Of a stretch of DNA of 64,000 bases, positions 49,408-58,367 are shown piece by piece (the stretch's first letter is position 1; each line of letters starts with the position of its first letter). The notes beneath the pieces were generated by a model that did not search any database, had not been told where the DNA came from, and was given only the letters and a program-made list of their open reading frames with translations. The translations under genes and the position numbers were made by a program. Source of the DNA: Singulisphaera acidiphila DSM 18658 (GTDB lineage: Bacteria; Planctomycetota; Planctomycetia; Isosphaerales; Isosphaeraceae); contig NC_019892.1 in NCBI RefSeq assembly GCF_000242455.2, forward strand, positions 7,078,744-7,142,743. The letters run 5' to 3'.

Positions 49408-51234
49408 GACGCTGACCGTCTTCCCGCCGCTACGGCCGGATCGCTTGCGGCCTTCCTCGGTCAACTCCTTCTTGCGGAGTCGAATCTTCGTCGGGGTGAT
49501 TTCCACCAGCTCGTCCGACTCAATGTATTCCAGCGCGATCTCGAGCGTGAGCTCACGGGGCGGCTTGAGCAGGACGTTCTTGTCCGAGCCGGAGGCCCGC
49601 ATGTTGGTGAGCTTCTTCTCTTTGCAGGGGTTCACGACCATGTCGTCCCCTCGTGCGTTTTCGGCCACGATCATCCCGGCATAGATGTCGTCACCCGGCT
49701 TGACGAACATGGTGCCGCGCTGTTGCAGGCTATCGAGGGCAAACGCGACCGCCTGACCGCGCACCATGCTGATCATCACGCCGTTGCTCCGCTTGGGGAT
49801 CTCCCCACGGAACGGCTGATAGTCATGGAAGTTGTGGTGCATGATGGCCTCACCCTGCGTGCCACTCATCAGCCGTGTGCGCAGGCCGAGCAGACCGCGG
49901 GCGGGAATCATGAACTCGAGGTGGGCGTAAGCGCCTCGGACGTCCATCTTGGCGAGCTCGCCGCGCCGAGCGCCCACGAGTTCCATGACCGGTCCCATCT
50001 GACCGTGGGGGACGTCGACGACGAAGTACTCATACGGTTCGTGCTCGACCCCGTTGAACCGCTTCATGATGACTTCGGGCTTGCCCACGGCGAGCTCGTA
50101 GCCTTCGCGGCGCATCGACTCGATCAGCACGGACAGGTGGAGGAGACCGCGCCCGGAAACCGTGAACGAGTCGCGTTCAGCGGTTGGCTCGACGCGGAGC
50201 GCGACGTTCGAGCGCAGTTCACGATCGAGCCGATCCTTGAGGTGGCGCGACGTGAGGAACTGGCCTTCGCCGGTCAGCGGTGAGTCATTGACGGTGAAGA
50301 GCATGCTCAAGGTCGGCTCGCCGACCTCGATTCGAGGCAGGGCCTCGGGGCGTTCCGTTGAGGCGATCGTGTCGCCGATATCGACCGAGCCCAGTCCGAC
50401 CAGGGCGACAATGTCGCCGGCCTCGGCGGTCTCGACCTCGACCCGTCCCAGCTTCTCGAAGACGAGCACGCTGTCGATCGAGCCGGTCGTGGTGGCGTTC
50501 TCGGCCTTGATCAGGACCGCCTTCTGGCTTCGCTTGACGCGGCCTGAAGCGATCCGGCCGATGGCGATCCGGCCGACGTACTCGGAGAAATCGAGCGTGG
50601 TGCAGAGCATCCGGAAGGGGGAGTCAGGGTCGACTTCCGGTCCTGGCACCTTCTGAACGATGAGGTCGAGCAGGGGGCGGATGTCACCTGAGGTCGTCGT
50701 CGGGTCATGCGACGCGAACCCACCTCGGCCCGAAGCGTAGATGTAGGAGAAGTCGAGCTGTTGCTCGTCCGCATCGAGATCGACGAAGGTGTCGAAAATC
50801 TCGTTGAGGACCTCTTGGGGGCGGGCATCGGGCCGGTCGATCTTATTGATCACGACAATCGGCCGGATCTTATTGGCGAACGCCTTCCGCAAGACGAACT
50901 TGGTCTGGGGCATCGGCCCCTCGAAGGCGTCGACCAGGACGAGTGCCCCGTCGGCCATCTGCAAAGTTCGCTCGACTTCACCACCAAAGTCGGCGTGCCC
51001 GGGCGTGTCAATGATGTTGATTTTAACATCGCCGTAGTTGATTGCGATATTCTTGGCCAAGATCGTGATACCGCGTTCACGCTCCTGGTCATTCGAGTCA
51101 AGGATGCAATCGCCTACAAGTTGGCTCGCCCGGAACTGGCCGGACTGACGGAGCATGGAATCAACCAGAGTGGTTTTGCCATGGTCAACGTGGGCGATGA
51201 TCGCCACATTTCGGATGTCGTCGCGTCGAATCAT
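49405..51234 (-). CDS. typA: Translational GTPase TypA/BipA
   Basis: A 609-residue ribosome-associated GTPase involved in stress adaptation and ribosome assembly. G1 is IAHVDHGKTTLVDSML, the switch I region shows NDQERERGITILAKN, G3 is IIDTPGHADFGGEVERTLQM, and G4 is VVINKIDRPDA. Domains II, III and V follow (GQFLTSRHLKDRLDRELRSN, SGRGLLHLSVLIESMRREGY), with the BipA-specific C-terminal domain containing GAYAHLEFMIPARGLLGLRT, RGDDMVVNPCKEKKLTNMRA and YIESDELVEITPTKIRLRKK. Length and end match the family. The ATG at 51234 fits the canonical N terminus. Monocistronic. Confidence 0.97.
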   Translation of the reverse strand: MIRRDDIRNVAIIAHVDHGKTTLVDSMLRQSGQFRASQLVGDCILDSNDQERERGITILAKNIAINYGDVKINIIDTPGHADFGGEVERTLQMADGALVLVDAFEGPMPQTKFVLRKAFANKIRPIVVINKIDRPDARPQEVLNEIFDTFVDLDADEQQLDFSYIYASGRGGFASHDPTTTSGDIRPLLDLIVQKVPGPEVDPDSPFRMLCTTLDFSEYVGRIAIGRIASGRVKRSQKAVLIKAENATTTGSIDSVLVFEKLGRVEVETAEAGDIVALVGLGSVDIGDTIASTERPEALPRIEVGEPTLSMLFTVNDSPLTGEGQFLTSRHLKDRLDRELRSNVALRVEPTAERDSFTVSGRGLLHLSVLIESMRREGYELAVGKPEVIMKRFNGVEHEPYEYFVVDVPHGQMGPVMELVGARRGELAKMDVRGAYAHLEFMIPARGLLGLRTRLMSGTQGEAIMHHNFHDYQPFRGEIPKRSNGVMISMVRGQAVAFALDSLQQRGTMFVKPGDDIYAGMIVAENARGDDMVVNPCKEKKLTNMRASGSDKNVLLKPPRELTLEIALEYIESDELVEITPTKIRLRKKELTEEGRKRSGRSGGKTVSV

Positions 51235-51397
51235 TGGGATGGAGTCCGCCGAGAAGGGGGCGGGCCTTGAGGGATGGGCATACGGCGAACACTGCCGAGG
51301 GATTCAGCCTGTTGCACCGAATCATACCAAATCCAGCCCCGATCGGCAAGGGTGGATTGTATGTCAGTCTTGTCTGCGCAAGGATGAGTGATCGCGA

Positions 51398-52453
51398 TCA
51401 GGCCGATTCCAGAGCGGCGGAATCCGGCTCCGTCACGGGAGAACTTTGGCGAATCTCGCCGATCAGGTAGGTCGGTTTCGACTGGGATTCATAGTAGGTC
51501 CGCATGATCATCTCGGCGAGCACGCCCATCAAAATGCTCTGCACTCCCATCATGAAAAAGAAGACGACGAGAAGCGGGAGTGGTGTTTCGATGAATGATT
51601 TTGGCTGATCGCCGGTCAGATGCGCGTGGAGATATTTGAAGTAAAGCATTCCCCCGAACATCAGAAAGCTGAGGGCGAGTGACCAGAGTCCGATGCGGCC
51701 GAAGAGGTGGATCGGGCGTTGTGCATATCGCTGGTAGAAGATAATCAGGATCAGGTCGAGGACGACGTTCAAGGTCCGACCGAGGCCGTACTTGGTACGC
51801 CCGGCCGTTCGGGCGCGGTGGTGGACCTCGAGTTCGGCGACCCTCGCCCCTTGCCAGGTGGCGAAAACCGGGATGAACCGGTGCATCTCACCGTAGAGCC
51901 GGACCCCTTCGAGCACCCGCCGCCGGTACGCCTTCATCGTGCAACCGAAGTCATGGAGCGGTACACCCGAGAGCCGGGCCACCAACCGGTTGGCCACCCA
52001 CGACGGAATCTTGCGGGTGATGAACGCATCCTGCCGGGCCTTGCGCCAGCCCGAGACCACGTCATAACCCTCTTCGAGTTTCTTGAGCAGGCGAGGGATA
52101 TCGGCCGGGTCGTTTTGCCGGTCGCCGTCCATCGGGATGAGGATGTCTCCGCGCGCCAGGTCGAGGCCCGCCGAAAGCGCGGCGGTCTGTCCGCAGTTCC
52201 GGCGAAGGTACACGACGCGGACGTGTTCGGGATCCTGATCCTGAATCTCGCCGAGCTTCGCCCGGGTCCCGTCGCTCGATCCGTCGTCGACGAAGATCAG
52301 TTCATAGCGCAGCGAGAGCGAGCCGAGAACCTGTTGCAACTCTTGATGGAGCGGCTCCACGTTCTGGACTTCATTATAGACAGGAATCAAGACGGACAGG
52401 TCGAGCGGAAGACCGTCGTTCGCTCGCACAGCCTCGGTTGATCGACGCGCCAT
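51398..52453 (-). CDS. Glycosyltransferase family 2 (DPM1/GtrB-like) membrane protein
   Basis: A 351-residue GT2 enzyme, probably making polyprenyl-phosphate-linked sugar. The GT-A domain begins LDLSVLIPVYNEVQNVEPLH, with FVDDGSSDGTRAKL and the metal-binding LIPMDGDRQNDPADIPRLL. It then has VVSGWRKARQDAFITRKIPS and HDFGCTMKAYRRRVLEGV, and two C-terminal transmembrane helices (about 236-258 and 280-305), as in GtrB-type bactoprenol glucosyltransferases. It lies 8 bp after the upstream sugar-epimerase-like gene at 52462, implying co-transcription. It could feed the GT39-type enzyme at 42422 (inference). Confidence 0.9.
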   Translation of the reverse strand: MARRSTEAVRANDGLPLDLSVLIPVYNEVQNVEPLHQELQQVLGSLSLRYELIFVDDGSSDGTRAKLGEIQDQDPEHVRVVYLRRNCGQTAALSAGLDLARGDILIPMDGDRQNDPADIPRLLKKLEEGYDVVSGWRKARQDAFITRKIPSWVANRLVARLSGVPLHDFGCTMKAYRRRVLEGVRLYGEMHRFIPVFATWQGARVAELEVHHRARTAGRTKYGLGRTLNVVLDLILIIFYQRYAQRPIHLFGRIGLWSLALSFLMFGGMLYFKYLHAHLTGDQPKSFIETPLPLLVVFFFMMGVQSILMGVLAEMIMRTYYESQSKPTYLIGEIRQSSPVTEPDSAALESA

Positions 52454-52461
52454 GGGTTGGG

Positions 52462-53379
52462 TCAGCCGCCAATGTATTGGAGAAGGTATCGCCGGCTGAT
52501 CACCAGGGATTCGAGTCGTTTTGTGAGGGAGCCTTCAAAGGCGCGGTCCTCGACCTCGATCGAGACCGGCCCATCGTAGCCGACGTCGGCCAGCGTGCCG
52601 AGGAAAGGGCCCCAGCGGACGTCCCCTTGCCCCGGAATTTTCGGCGTATGCCAGAGCTTCGGAGCGCTCAGAACCCCGTGGTCGTTGAGCGCAGAGGGCT
52701 CGATCCGGGCATCCTTGGCGTGTACGTGGACTAGTCGAGCGGCAAACTCCTTGAGCGGAGCCAGGTAATCCATCTGCTGCCAGATCATGTGCGAGGGGTC
52801 GAAGTTGAGCCCGAAGTTAAGGCTCGGGATATCCCTGAACATCCGCCGCCAGATCGCTGGAGTCGTCGCGAGGTTCTTGCCCCCCGGCCACTCATCGTTC
52901 GAGAAGAGCATCGGGCAGTTCTCGATGCCGATCCGGACCCCACGCTGCTCGGCGTGGTCGACCAAGGGGCGCCAGACTTCGAGGAACCGCGGCCAGTTGG
53001 CGTCGACCGAAAGCGCGGGGTCTCGACCCACGAACGAGTTCACCACATTGATCTTCAACTCAGCCGCGGCGTCGATGACTCGGTGCAAGTGCGCGATCGC
53101 CTGCTCGGACTCAGCCCGATCACTCGCGAGCGGATTCGGGTAGTAGCCGAGTCCCGAAATCGTCACGCCGTGCTGGGCGATGAGATCTTCCACGCGCTTG
53201 ATCGCATCCGGCGTCAGATTCGCTGCATCCAGGTGCGAAACCCCCGCATAGCGGCGCTCGGCTCGGCCCGTTGGCCAGCACATCACCTCGACGCTCGAAA
53301 AGCCAGTCTTGGCGGCGAAGCCGAGTACCTGGTCCAACGAATATTCCGGAAGAACCGCCGAGACAAAGCCGATGTTCAT
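52462..53379 (-). CDS. Sugar-phosphate isomerase/epimerase (TIM barrel)
   Basis: A 305-residue xylose-isomerase-like barrel. It begins MNIGFVSAVLPEYSLDQVLG and shows metal-ligand positions in VRIGIENCPMLFSNDEWPGG (Glu), FGLNFDPSHMIWQQMD (Asp and His), RLVHVHAKDARIEPS (His/Asp) and GPVSIEVEDRAFEG (Glu). The GQGDVRWGPFLGTLADVGYD segment resembles inosose dehydratases/IolE and hydroxypyruvate isomerase relatives. It starts the transcription unit that continues with the GT2 gene (8-bp gap). Substrate unknown. Confidence 0.88.
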   Translation of the reverse strand: MNIGFVSAVLPEYSLDQVLGFAAKTGFSSVEVMCWPTGRAERRYAGVSHLDAANLTPDAIKRVEDLIAQHGVTISGLGYYPNPLASDRAESEQAIAHLHRVIDAAAELKINVVNSFVGRDPALSVDANWPRFLEVWRPLVDHAEQRGVRIGIENCPMLFSNDEWPGGKNLATTPAIWRRMFRDIPSLNFGLNFDPSHMIWQQMDYLAPLKEFAARLVHVHAKDARIEPSALNDHGVLSAPKLWHTPKIPGQGDVRWGPFLGTLADVGYDGPVSIEVEDRAFEGSLTKRLESLVISRRYLLQYIGG

Positions 53380-53509
53380 CCCCGAGCTTTCCCCTCTCTC
53401 TTTTGGATCATGACTGATAGGTCGGTGACTGGCCCTATCCCGACAACCGTTCCCTTATTGTGGGGCCTTGAGCCCGCCTTCGCAACGCTGTCGATGTTCA
53501 CTTCCGAAT

Positions 53510-54409
53510 CTAAAGACGAGCCAGCCCGAGAAACATGCCCGTCACCAACCCCACCAGGTGGGCCGCATTCGCGATATCGCCGACCGCCCCTGAGAAACAG
53601 AGGACGAGCCAGAACAGCATCATCTGAACCGTCCGGTAGTCGAGCGTCATTCCCAACTCCGGCTCCTGCCGCCCCCTCATCCAGACATACCCAAACACGG
53701 CGTAGACCACCCCCGACATGCCGCCGAAGTTGGAAAGCTCAGAGCCAACTCGTACATCATAAAAGAATTGGCCCAAGTTCGAGGCCATCGCCGAGAGGAA
53801 CACGACGGCCGCCAGAGTCTTGGTCCCGCGTCGGGATTCGACCAGGGAGCCTAGCGTCCAGAGCCACCACATATTGAAAAGGATGTGGAGGATGTTGAAG
53901 TGAATAAAAATCGGGGTAATGAGCCGCCAAACCTCGCCGTGGAGGATGGGGAGGAGGCCGAGCGATCGTCGGATGCCGAACTCATCAATGACGCGCAGGG
54001 TGAACGAGAGGGCATTGACGGTGGCCCCACCGTAAGAGCTGTTTTGGAGCAGGAACACGACGACCGAGACTGCGATCAACCCGGTGGTCAACGGGCGGCG
54101 TCTGAGGTTGGGACGGTTCAATTGCCCCGACAGGTCGCGGACGTTCTTGTGGTATTGGCGATCGAGCCGTTCTGCTTCACGGCGAATCGATTCCGCCGAT
54201 TGCGCCGCGACTTGGTAGCGCGAGTCGTGGGGATCTTTCAGGAACTGTTCGAGTTCCTGCTTCGCCAGCGGGATCTGGTCCTCATGGTGAACCCAGACCG
54301 CGGCCCCCTCGGGACGCTTGTCAACCTTCGTGGTCACCCCGAGAGTGAGCAGGTGGTCGGTCAGAGTCTTGGGGTCGAGGGTCGGCGGAAGCGTTCCGAT
54401 TTGGCGCAA
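53510..54409 (-). CDS. Rhomboid intramembrane serine protease (GlpG type)
   Basis: A 299-residue protein. The first ~75 residues are a GlpG-like cytosolic domain (LGVTTKVDKRPEGAAVWVHH, LAKQELEQFLKDP). A linker and six transmembrane helices follow. The catalytic serine is in NFGGMSGVVYAVFGYVW (about residue 229) and the histidine in NAAHLVGLVTGM (about residue 282); the HFNILHILFNMWWL loop between the first helices is typical. I chose the TTG at 54409 because AAGGA lies eight bases upstream and the family N-terminal strand (RQIGTLPP) begins there; the upstream frame is non-coding. It cleaves transmembrane substrates in the inner membrane. Confidence 0.9.
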   Translation of the reverse strand: MRQIGTLPPTLDPKTLTDHLLTLGVTTKVDKRPEGAAVWVHHEDQIPLAKQELEQFLKDPHDSRYQVAAQSAESIRREAERLDRQYHKNVRDLSGQLNRPNLRRRPLTTGLIAVSVVVFLLQNSSYGGATVNALSFTLRVIDEFGIRRSLGLLPILHGEVWRLITPIFIHFNILHILFNMWWLWTLGSLVESRRGTKTLAAVVFLSAMASNLGQFFYDVRVGSELSNFGGMSGVVYAVFGYVWMRGRQEPELGMTLDYRTVQMMLFWLVLCFSGAVGDIANAAHLVGLVTGMFLGLARL

Positions 54410-54539
54410 GGCATCGTTCCTTGGAAAAGCAGGGGCTTCGCGACACGATCGATTCCCAAACGATCCACGACGTCGATCAAAAAAAATGACGACGACGGAC
54501 GCTCCACCGTACCAAACGAGTCGGGGCACTCGTCAAGCG

Positions 54540-54579
54540 CCCCTCGCTCATGAAGGAAACCGACCGAGAGAGCGAGGGG
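54540..54579 (-). terminator. Hairpin downstream of the dioxygenase-like gene
   Basis: CCCCTCGCTC (54540-54549) pairs with GAGCGAGGGG (54570-54579) around a 20-base loop. It lies 15 bp beyond the stop codon of the minus-strand gene ending at 54595. No T-run is visible. Confidence 0.5.
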
Positions 54580-54594
54580 GCGTCCCGACCTGGT

Positions 54595-55335
54595 TCAGGT
54601 CAGCTTCTTGAGGATCTGCTTACCGTAAACCAGGCGCATCACGGATTCGACGAACCGATTGAACAGGGCGAAAGGGAGCGGCATGGGACGCCTGATGTCG
54701 ACGATCAAGACGACTCGATCCCCCGCGCATTCATTATAGACTTCGTGGTTCCAACTGTCGTCGAAGAGGATACTTTCTCCCACCTTCCAGGTGTAGTGCT
54801 CATCCTTGATCCGGATCGAGGGCGGGTTCGTTTCCGGGACAACGAGGCCGAGGTGATAACGGAGATACCCACGGTACGGACCGCGATGGGCCGGGATCGC
54901 CTTACCACCGTCGAGGATCGAAAAGAAGGCCTGAAACAGGCCAGGCACCTGATCCAGCAGACGCGAAGTCTCCGGGCATTTCGCCCGGTTCTCGGCTGGC
55001 TTCTCGCCCATGATGTAGAGGTAGAAAATCTTCCAGGACTTCTCGGGATCACCGACCGCCGAGATCCGCTTCTGCATTTGGTCGAGATCGTGATACCGAG
55101 GAATTTGTGACTTATCGGGGAGCAGGGCAAGCAACTCCTCACGGATAACCTGGGCATGGCAGTCCAACTCAGCCAGAGGAGGGCAAGTCACGGCCTTATC
55201 GAAGAAAACGGGCCGCCGGTTCCCTCCGGTATGCAGGTCGAAGACAGAGTTCACGACATCGAGAATTCCGACCAAATTGATGTAATTCAATCGAAGTACC
55301 CTACCAATGGCGTCCCCAGTTGCCGCGCTCTCCAC
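54595..55335 (-). CDS. Aspartyl/asparaginyl beta-hydroxylase-like dioxygenase
   Basis: About 246 residues with the Fe(II)/2-oxoglutarate dioxygenase core of the Asp/Asn hydroxylase family: VPGLFQAFFSILDGGKAIPA, HRGPYRGYLRYHLGLVVPE (first iron His), IRIKDEHYTWKVGESILFDD, then SWNHEVYNECAGDRVVLIVD with the distal His and the 2-oxoglutarate Arg. A Trp-rich SWKIFYLYIMGEKP precedes. Bacterial members hydroxylate lipid A or amino-acid side chains; the substrate is unknown. The start is unclear: the GTG at 55335 has no good ribosome site, and a later start near NYINLVGI is possible, so the first 20-30 residues are tentative. Confidence 0.8.
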   Translation of the reverse strand: MESAATGDAIGRVLRLNYINLVGILDVVNSVFDLHTGGNRRPVFFDKAVTCPPLAELDCHAQVIREELLALLPDKSQIPRYHDLDQMQKRISAVGDPEKSWKIFYLYIMGEKPAENRAKCPETSRLLDQVPGLFQAFFSILDGGKAIPAHRGPYRGYLRYHLGLVVPETNPPSIRIKDEHYTWKVGESILFDDSWNHEVYNECAGDRVVLIVDIRRPMPLPFALFNRFVESVMRLVYGKQILKKLT

Positions 55336-55699
55336 TCCGCGTCATCGGCCAGGGAACGGCCTGTTGTTTTACGATCTTTCAAAACGCCATGGATTCCGAT
55401 TCCCCGAAATTCCTTCCTGGACTGCGCATTTTCCCTAATGCTATCAGTTCATCAGAATGGGATCCGCTTCGAAAAGCAAGCTTTTTGACGGTTCGAGCTT
55501 GAGCCGATACACTCAGTCCCTCCCCGCGCGATCGACTCCAATCCCCTACGGGCCACAGTGGTTGGAGCCACGTCAACATGGGAAGATCGAGGTAAGGCCA
55601 CGGTCGGATGATCGCACCAGTCCGAAGGTGTGTGCCTCCTCAATGATTGATCCCATGGTTTATCGCGTTGGATTCAAAGGCCGATATCGAAAAAAAGAA
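55336..55699. other. Divergent intergenic region
   Basis: A 364-bp stretch between the hydroxylase-like gene (minus) and the APC permease (plus). An open frame continues upstream of the permease start to 55457 but has no protein-like character. Promoters for both genes are expected here; none is obvious. Confidence 0.35.
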
Positions 55700-57280
55700 A
55701 TGGGAGCGTCCGTGGCAAATCGGGATTGGGTCCGAGATTCGAGCGACCTCGCCGCGTTCGGCTATCGTCAGCGGCTGGATCGGACTCTTGGTGGTTTTTC
55801 CTCCTTTGCTGCCGGGTTCTCGTATCTCTCGATCTTGACCGGGCTGCCGCAACTCTTCTACCTGGGATACGGGGCAGGGGGCCCTGCCTTCTTCTGGACC
55901 TGGCCGCTGGTTCTCTGCGGCCAGTTTTTTGTCGCTCTCTGCTTCGCGGAGTTGGCGGCCCAATACCCCTTGGCGGGGGGCGTCTACCAGTGGTCGAAGC
56001 AGATCGGCCCCGCCTGGGTCGGTTGGATGGCGGGGTGGGTTTACCTGGCCTGTGCGGTGATCACGCTGGCGTCGGTGGCCCTGGCGCTTCAGGCGACCCT
56101 GCCACAGATCGCCCCCGCTTTCCAGATTGTCGGCGAGATCGATCGCCCGGCCGATGCCGCGCAGAATGCGGTGCTCCTCGGCTGTGCCCTGATCGCATTC
56201 AGCATGCTGATTAATGGCGTCGGCGTTCGCCTTCTCGCCCGAATCAACAACGTCGGGGTCTTCGCCGAGATGGTGGGCACGATTCTCTTGATCATGCTGC
56301 TGACATACAAGGCTCGACGCGGAATCAACGTAGTCTTCGACACGCAAGGGCGAGGGAGCAGTGGGCCGTTCGGCTATCTCGGTCCCTTCTTTGCGGCAGC
56401 CTTGATCCCCTCGTTCGTGATGTACGGCTTTGATACCGCAGGTTCATTGGCGGAGGAGACCACCGACCCGAGACGCCGCGCCCCACGCGCGATCCTGGGC
56501 GCATTGGCGGCCGTGGGAATCGCGGGGGCCTGCTTGATTCTGGGCGTCTTGAGGGGGGTCGACAATCTCGCCGATCCCGAACTGGGACATCTCAGCGGGG
56601 GGATGCAGCACGCCATCAAGCAAATCCTCGGGCCGTCCCTGGGGATGCTGCTGCTCTGCGACGTGGCGCTGGCGATCTTGATCTGCACCTTGACCGTCCA
56701 CGCCGCCGCCGTGCGATTGGTCTTCTCCATGGCTCGCGATAACAACTTGCCCTTCTCCCACGCCCTGGCCTGGGTTTCCGGCTCATCGCGAACGCCCGTG
56801 CTGCCAGCCATCCTCCTGGGTCTGTTCGCGGCCGCGATCCTGGTCGTGAACGTGAATTTCCCCCAGGTCATTGAGGTCCTGGTCTCGGTCTCGATCGTCT
56901 GGGCCAACCTTGCCTATCTCCTTGTGACGATCCCCATGCTATGCTCACGGCTCCGAAGGCGGGGCAGGGCGAAACGTGCCCCCGAGCCGGGAATCTTCAG
57001 GCTTGGCCGGTGGGGGCTCCCCGTCAATCTGGTGGCCGTCGTCTGGGGTGTGCTGGTCGTGGTTAACATTGGCTGGCCGAGGCAGGAGATCTATGGGACG
57101 ATCTGGTATCGTCGTTACAGTGCCCCGGTGGCCACGGCCCTCCTTCTGATCGTCGGCGCTCTCTGCTATCGTCTGGTCCGACGTGGAGCGGCCGGTGTGC
57201 TCGAAACCCACCGGGCTCTTGGAAATGAACACGAACACGACACGAACATGAACCGCACGAGGCTACCGGCCGGCAAATGA
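55700..57280 (+). CDS. APC superfamily amino-acid/polyamine permease
   Basis: A 526-residue inner-membrane transporter with about 12 helices. The first helix region reads DRTLGGFSSFAAGFSYLSIL, followed by GLPQLFYLGYGAGGPAFFWT and the conserved AQYPLAGGVYQWSKQIGPAW (typical APC helix-3 motif PxxGGxYxW). Later segments include GYLGPFFAAALIPSFVMYGF and DTAGSLAEETTDPRRRAPRA, the signature E-E-T-x-D-P-R-R. It likely imports amino acids or ethanolamine-like compounds. Start is either the ATG at 55700 or the GTG at 55712, which has GGGAG five bases upstream. A 41-bp gap to the next gene suggests an operon. Confidence 0.85.
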   Translation: MGASVANRDWVRDSSDLAAFGYRQRLDRTLGGFSSFAAGFSYLSILTGLPQLFYLGYGAGGPAFFWTWPLVLCGQFFVALCFAELAAQYPLAGGVYQWSKQIGPAWVGWMAGWVYLACAVITLASVALALQATLPQIAPAFQIVGEIDRPADAAQNAVLLGCALIAFSMLINGVGVRLLARINNVGVFAEMVGTILLIMLLTYKARRGINVVFDTQGRGSSGPFGYLGPFFAAALIPSFVMYGFDTAGSLAEETTDPRRRAPRAILGALAAVGIAGACLILGVLRGVDNLADPELGHLSGGMQHAIKQILGPSLGMLLLCDVALAILICTLTVHAAAVRLVFSMARDNNLPFSHALAWVSGSSRTPVLPAILLGLFAAAILVVNVNFPQVIEVLVSVSIVWANLAYLLVTIPMLCSRLRRRGRAKRAPEPGIFRLGRWGLPVNLVAVVWGVLVVVNIGWPRQEIYGTIWYRRYSAPVATALLLIVGALCYRLVRRGAAGVLETHRALGNEHEHDTNMNRTRLPAGK

Positions 57281-57321
57281 TCGGCTGACGTGGCAGGTCA
57301 CTGAGGAAAAGAGCAGTTCCC

Positions 57322-58149
57322 ATGCAGGATCAGGTCAAAAGGAAGCGTCGCGGCAATCAGGACGGAGTCCGTCCTGCCTTATGGTTTGCGGCTTGGTGCG
57401 TGCACTTATACACAGCGCTCGGTTTGGTGATTGCGGCCTGGATCGCCGTTCTCCTGGTCCGCGGCGGTCCCGACGCGTTTCGTGTCGTCTTCCTCCTCAT
57501 GTTGCTCGCCACGTTCGTCGATGCCACCGACGGAACCCTGGCGCGAAAGGTCCGGGTCAAGAAGGTCTTGCCCAATTTCGATGGCAGGAAGCTCGATGAT
57601 ATCACCGACTTCCTGACATATACCTTCTTACCTCTAATGCTCATCTGGCGTGCGAACCTTTTGCCATCGGGGACCAACGGTTGGTTGGTCTTGCCGCTCC
57701 TCGCAAGCGCTTACGGTTTCTGCCAGGTTGAGGCAAAGACCGACGACGGCTATTTCCTGGGCTTCCCGTCGCTCTGGAACATCGTGGCTTTGTACCTCTA
57801 CATCCTCCAGCTTCCTGGCCTGTTTGCGCTCGGTGTCGTCATCCTGCTCAGCCTGCTGACCTTTGTCCCGAGTCGCTATCTCTACCCGTCGCAGCCGGGC
57901 GCATTCAACATGCTCAACAATGTCCTGGGAGCGATTTGGGCGGGGCTTTTGACCTGGATCCTCTTTCAATTGCCAGTGGCCCAACTCCCCCCCCATGAGG
58001 GGCCGTTGTGGAAGTTCGCCATGGCCACCTTGTCGTATCCGGCGTTCTATATGCTAGCATCCTGGGTGATTACCCTGAATCATTGGCGGAAGCCGCAAGA
58101 TGCCCTCGAGCCCGTAGGCGTTGGAGCCGGCCACCTTCCGCCTCACTAA
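57322..58149 (+). CDS. CDP-alcohol phosphatidyltransferase, phosphatidylcholine synthase-like
   Basis: A 275-residue membrane enzyme with about eight helices. The CDP-alcohol motif is VDATDGTLARKVRVKKVLPN then FDGRKLDDITDFLTYTF, with the Asp residues that bind metal and CDP (D-x-x-D-G-x-x-A-R and downstream D-x-x-x-D). The spacing and the VK-x-x-LP-x-x-x-G-x-x-LD-x-x-x-D pattern match bacterial phosphatidylcholine synthase (Pcs), which joins CDP-diacylglycerol and choline. Other CDP-alcohol enzymes cannot be excluded. It follows the APC permease by 41 bp; a permease delivering choline or ethanolamine would make sense (inference). Confidence 0.85.
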   Translation: MQDQVKRKRRGNQDGVRPALWFAAWCVHLYTALGLVIAAWIAVLLVRGGPDAFRVVFLLMLLATFVDATDGTLARKVRVKKVLPNFDGRKLDDITDFLTYTFLPLMLIWRANLLPSGTNGWLVLPLLASAYGFCQVEAKTDDGYFLGFPSLWNIVALYLYILQLPGLFALGVVILLSLLTFVPSRYLYPSQPGAFNMLNNVLGAIWAGLLTWILFQLPVAQLPPHEGPLWKFAMATLSYPAFYMLASWVITLNHWRKPQDALEPVGVGAGHLPPH

Positions 58150-58175
58150 GAATCAGAGTGAGAACGCGTTTTTTT

Positions 58176-58240
58176 CTGGAGGTTCTTCCGCTTTGGCCTG
58201 ACATCTTCTCAACCGCGTCAGGCTGAAGCTGAACCTCCAA
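58176..58240 (+). repeat. Dispersed intergenic hairpin repeat, copy 2
   Basis: CGCTTTGGCCTG (58189-58200) pairs with CAGGCTGAAGC (58219-58229); outside, GGAGGTTC (58178) pairs with GAACCTCC (58231). The inner blocks recur at 6131-6184. It lies after the phosphatidyltransferase stop, preceded by a run of seven T (58169-58175), and may also end transcription. Confidence 0.55.
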
Positions 58241-58367
58241 CCTCAGCGTCCAACCGGCTTCGCAGACTTACTCTAAAGTGGCAACGGCCTCGCTCTCCCG
58301 CAAAGCTCTCCCTCGTCGTTTCCGTCGTAACCCCTGCCCAGATCGACCCACCCACCTGGCATTTACG

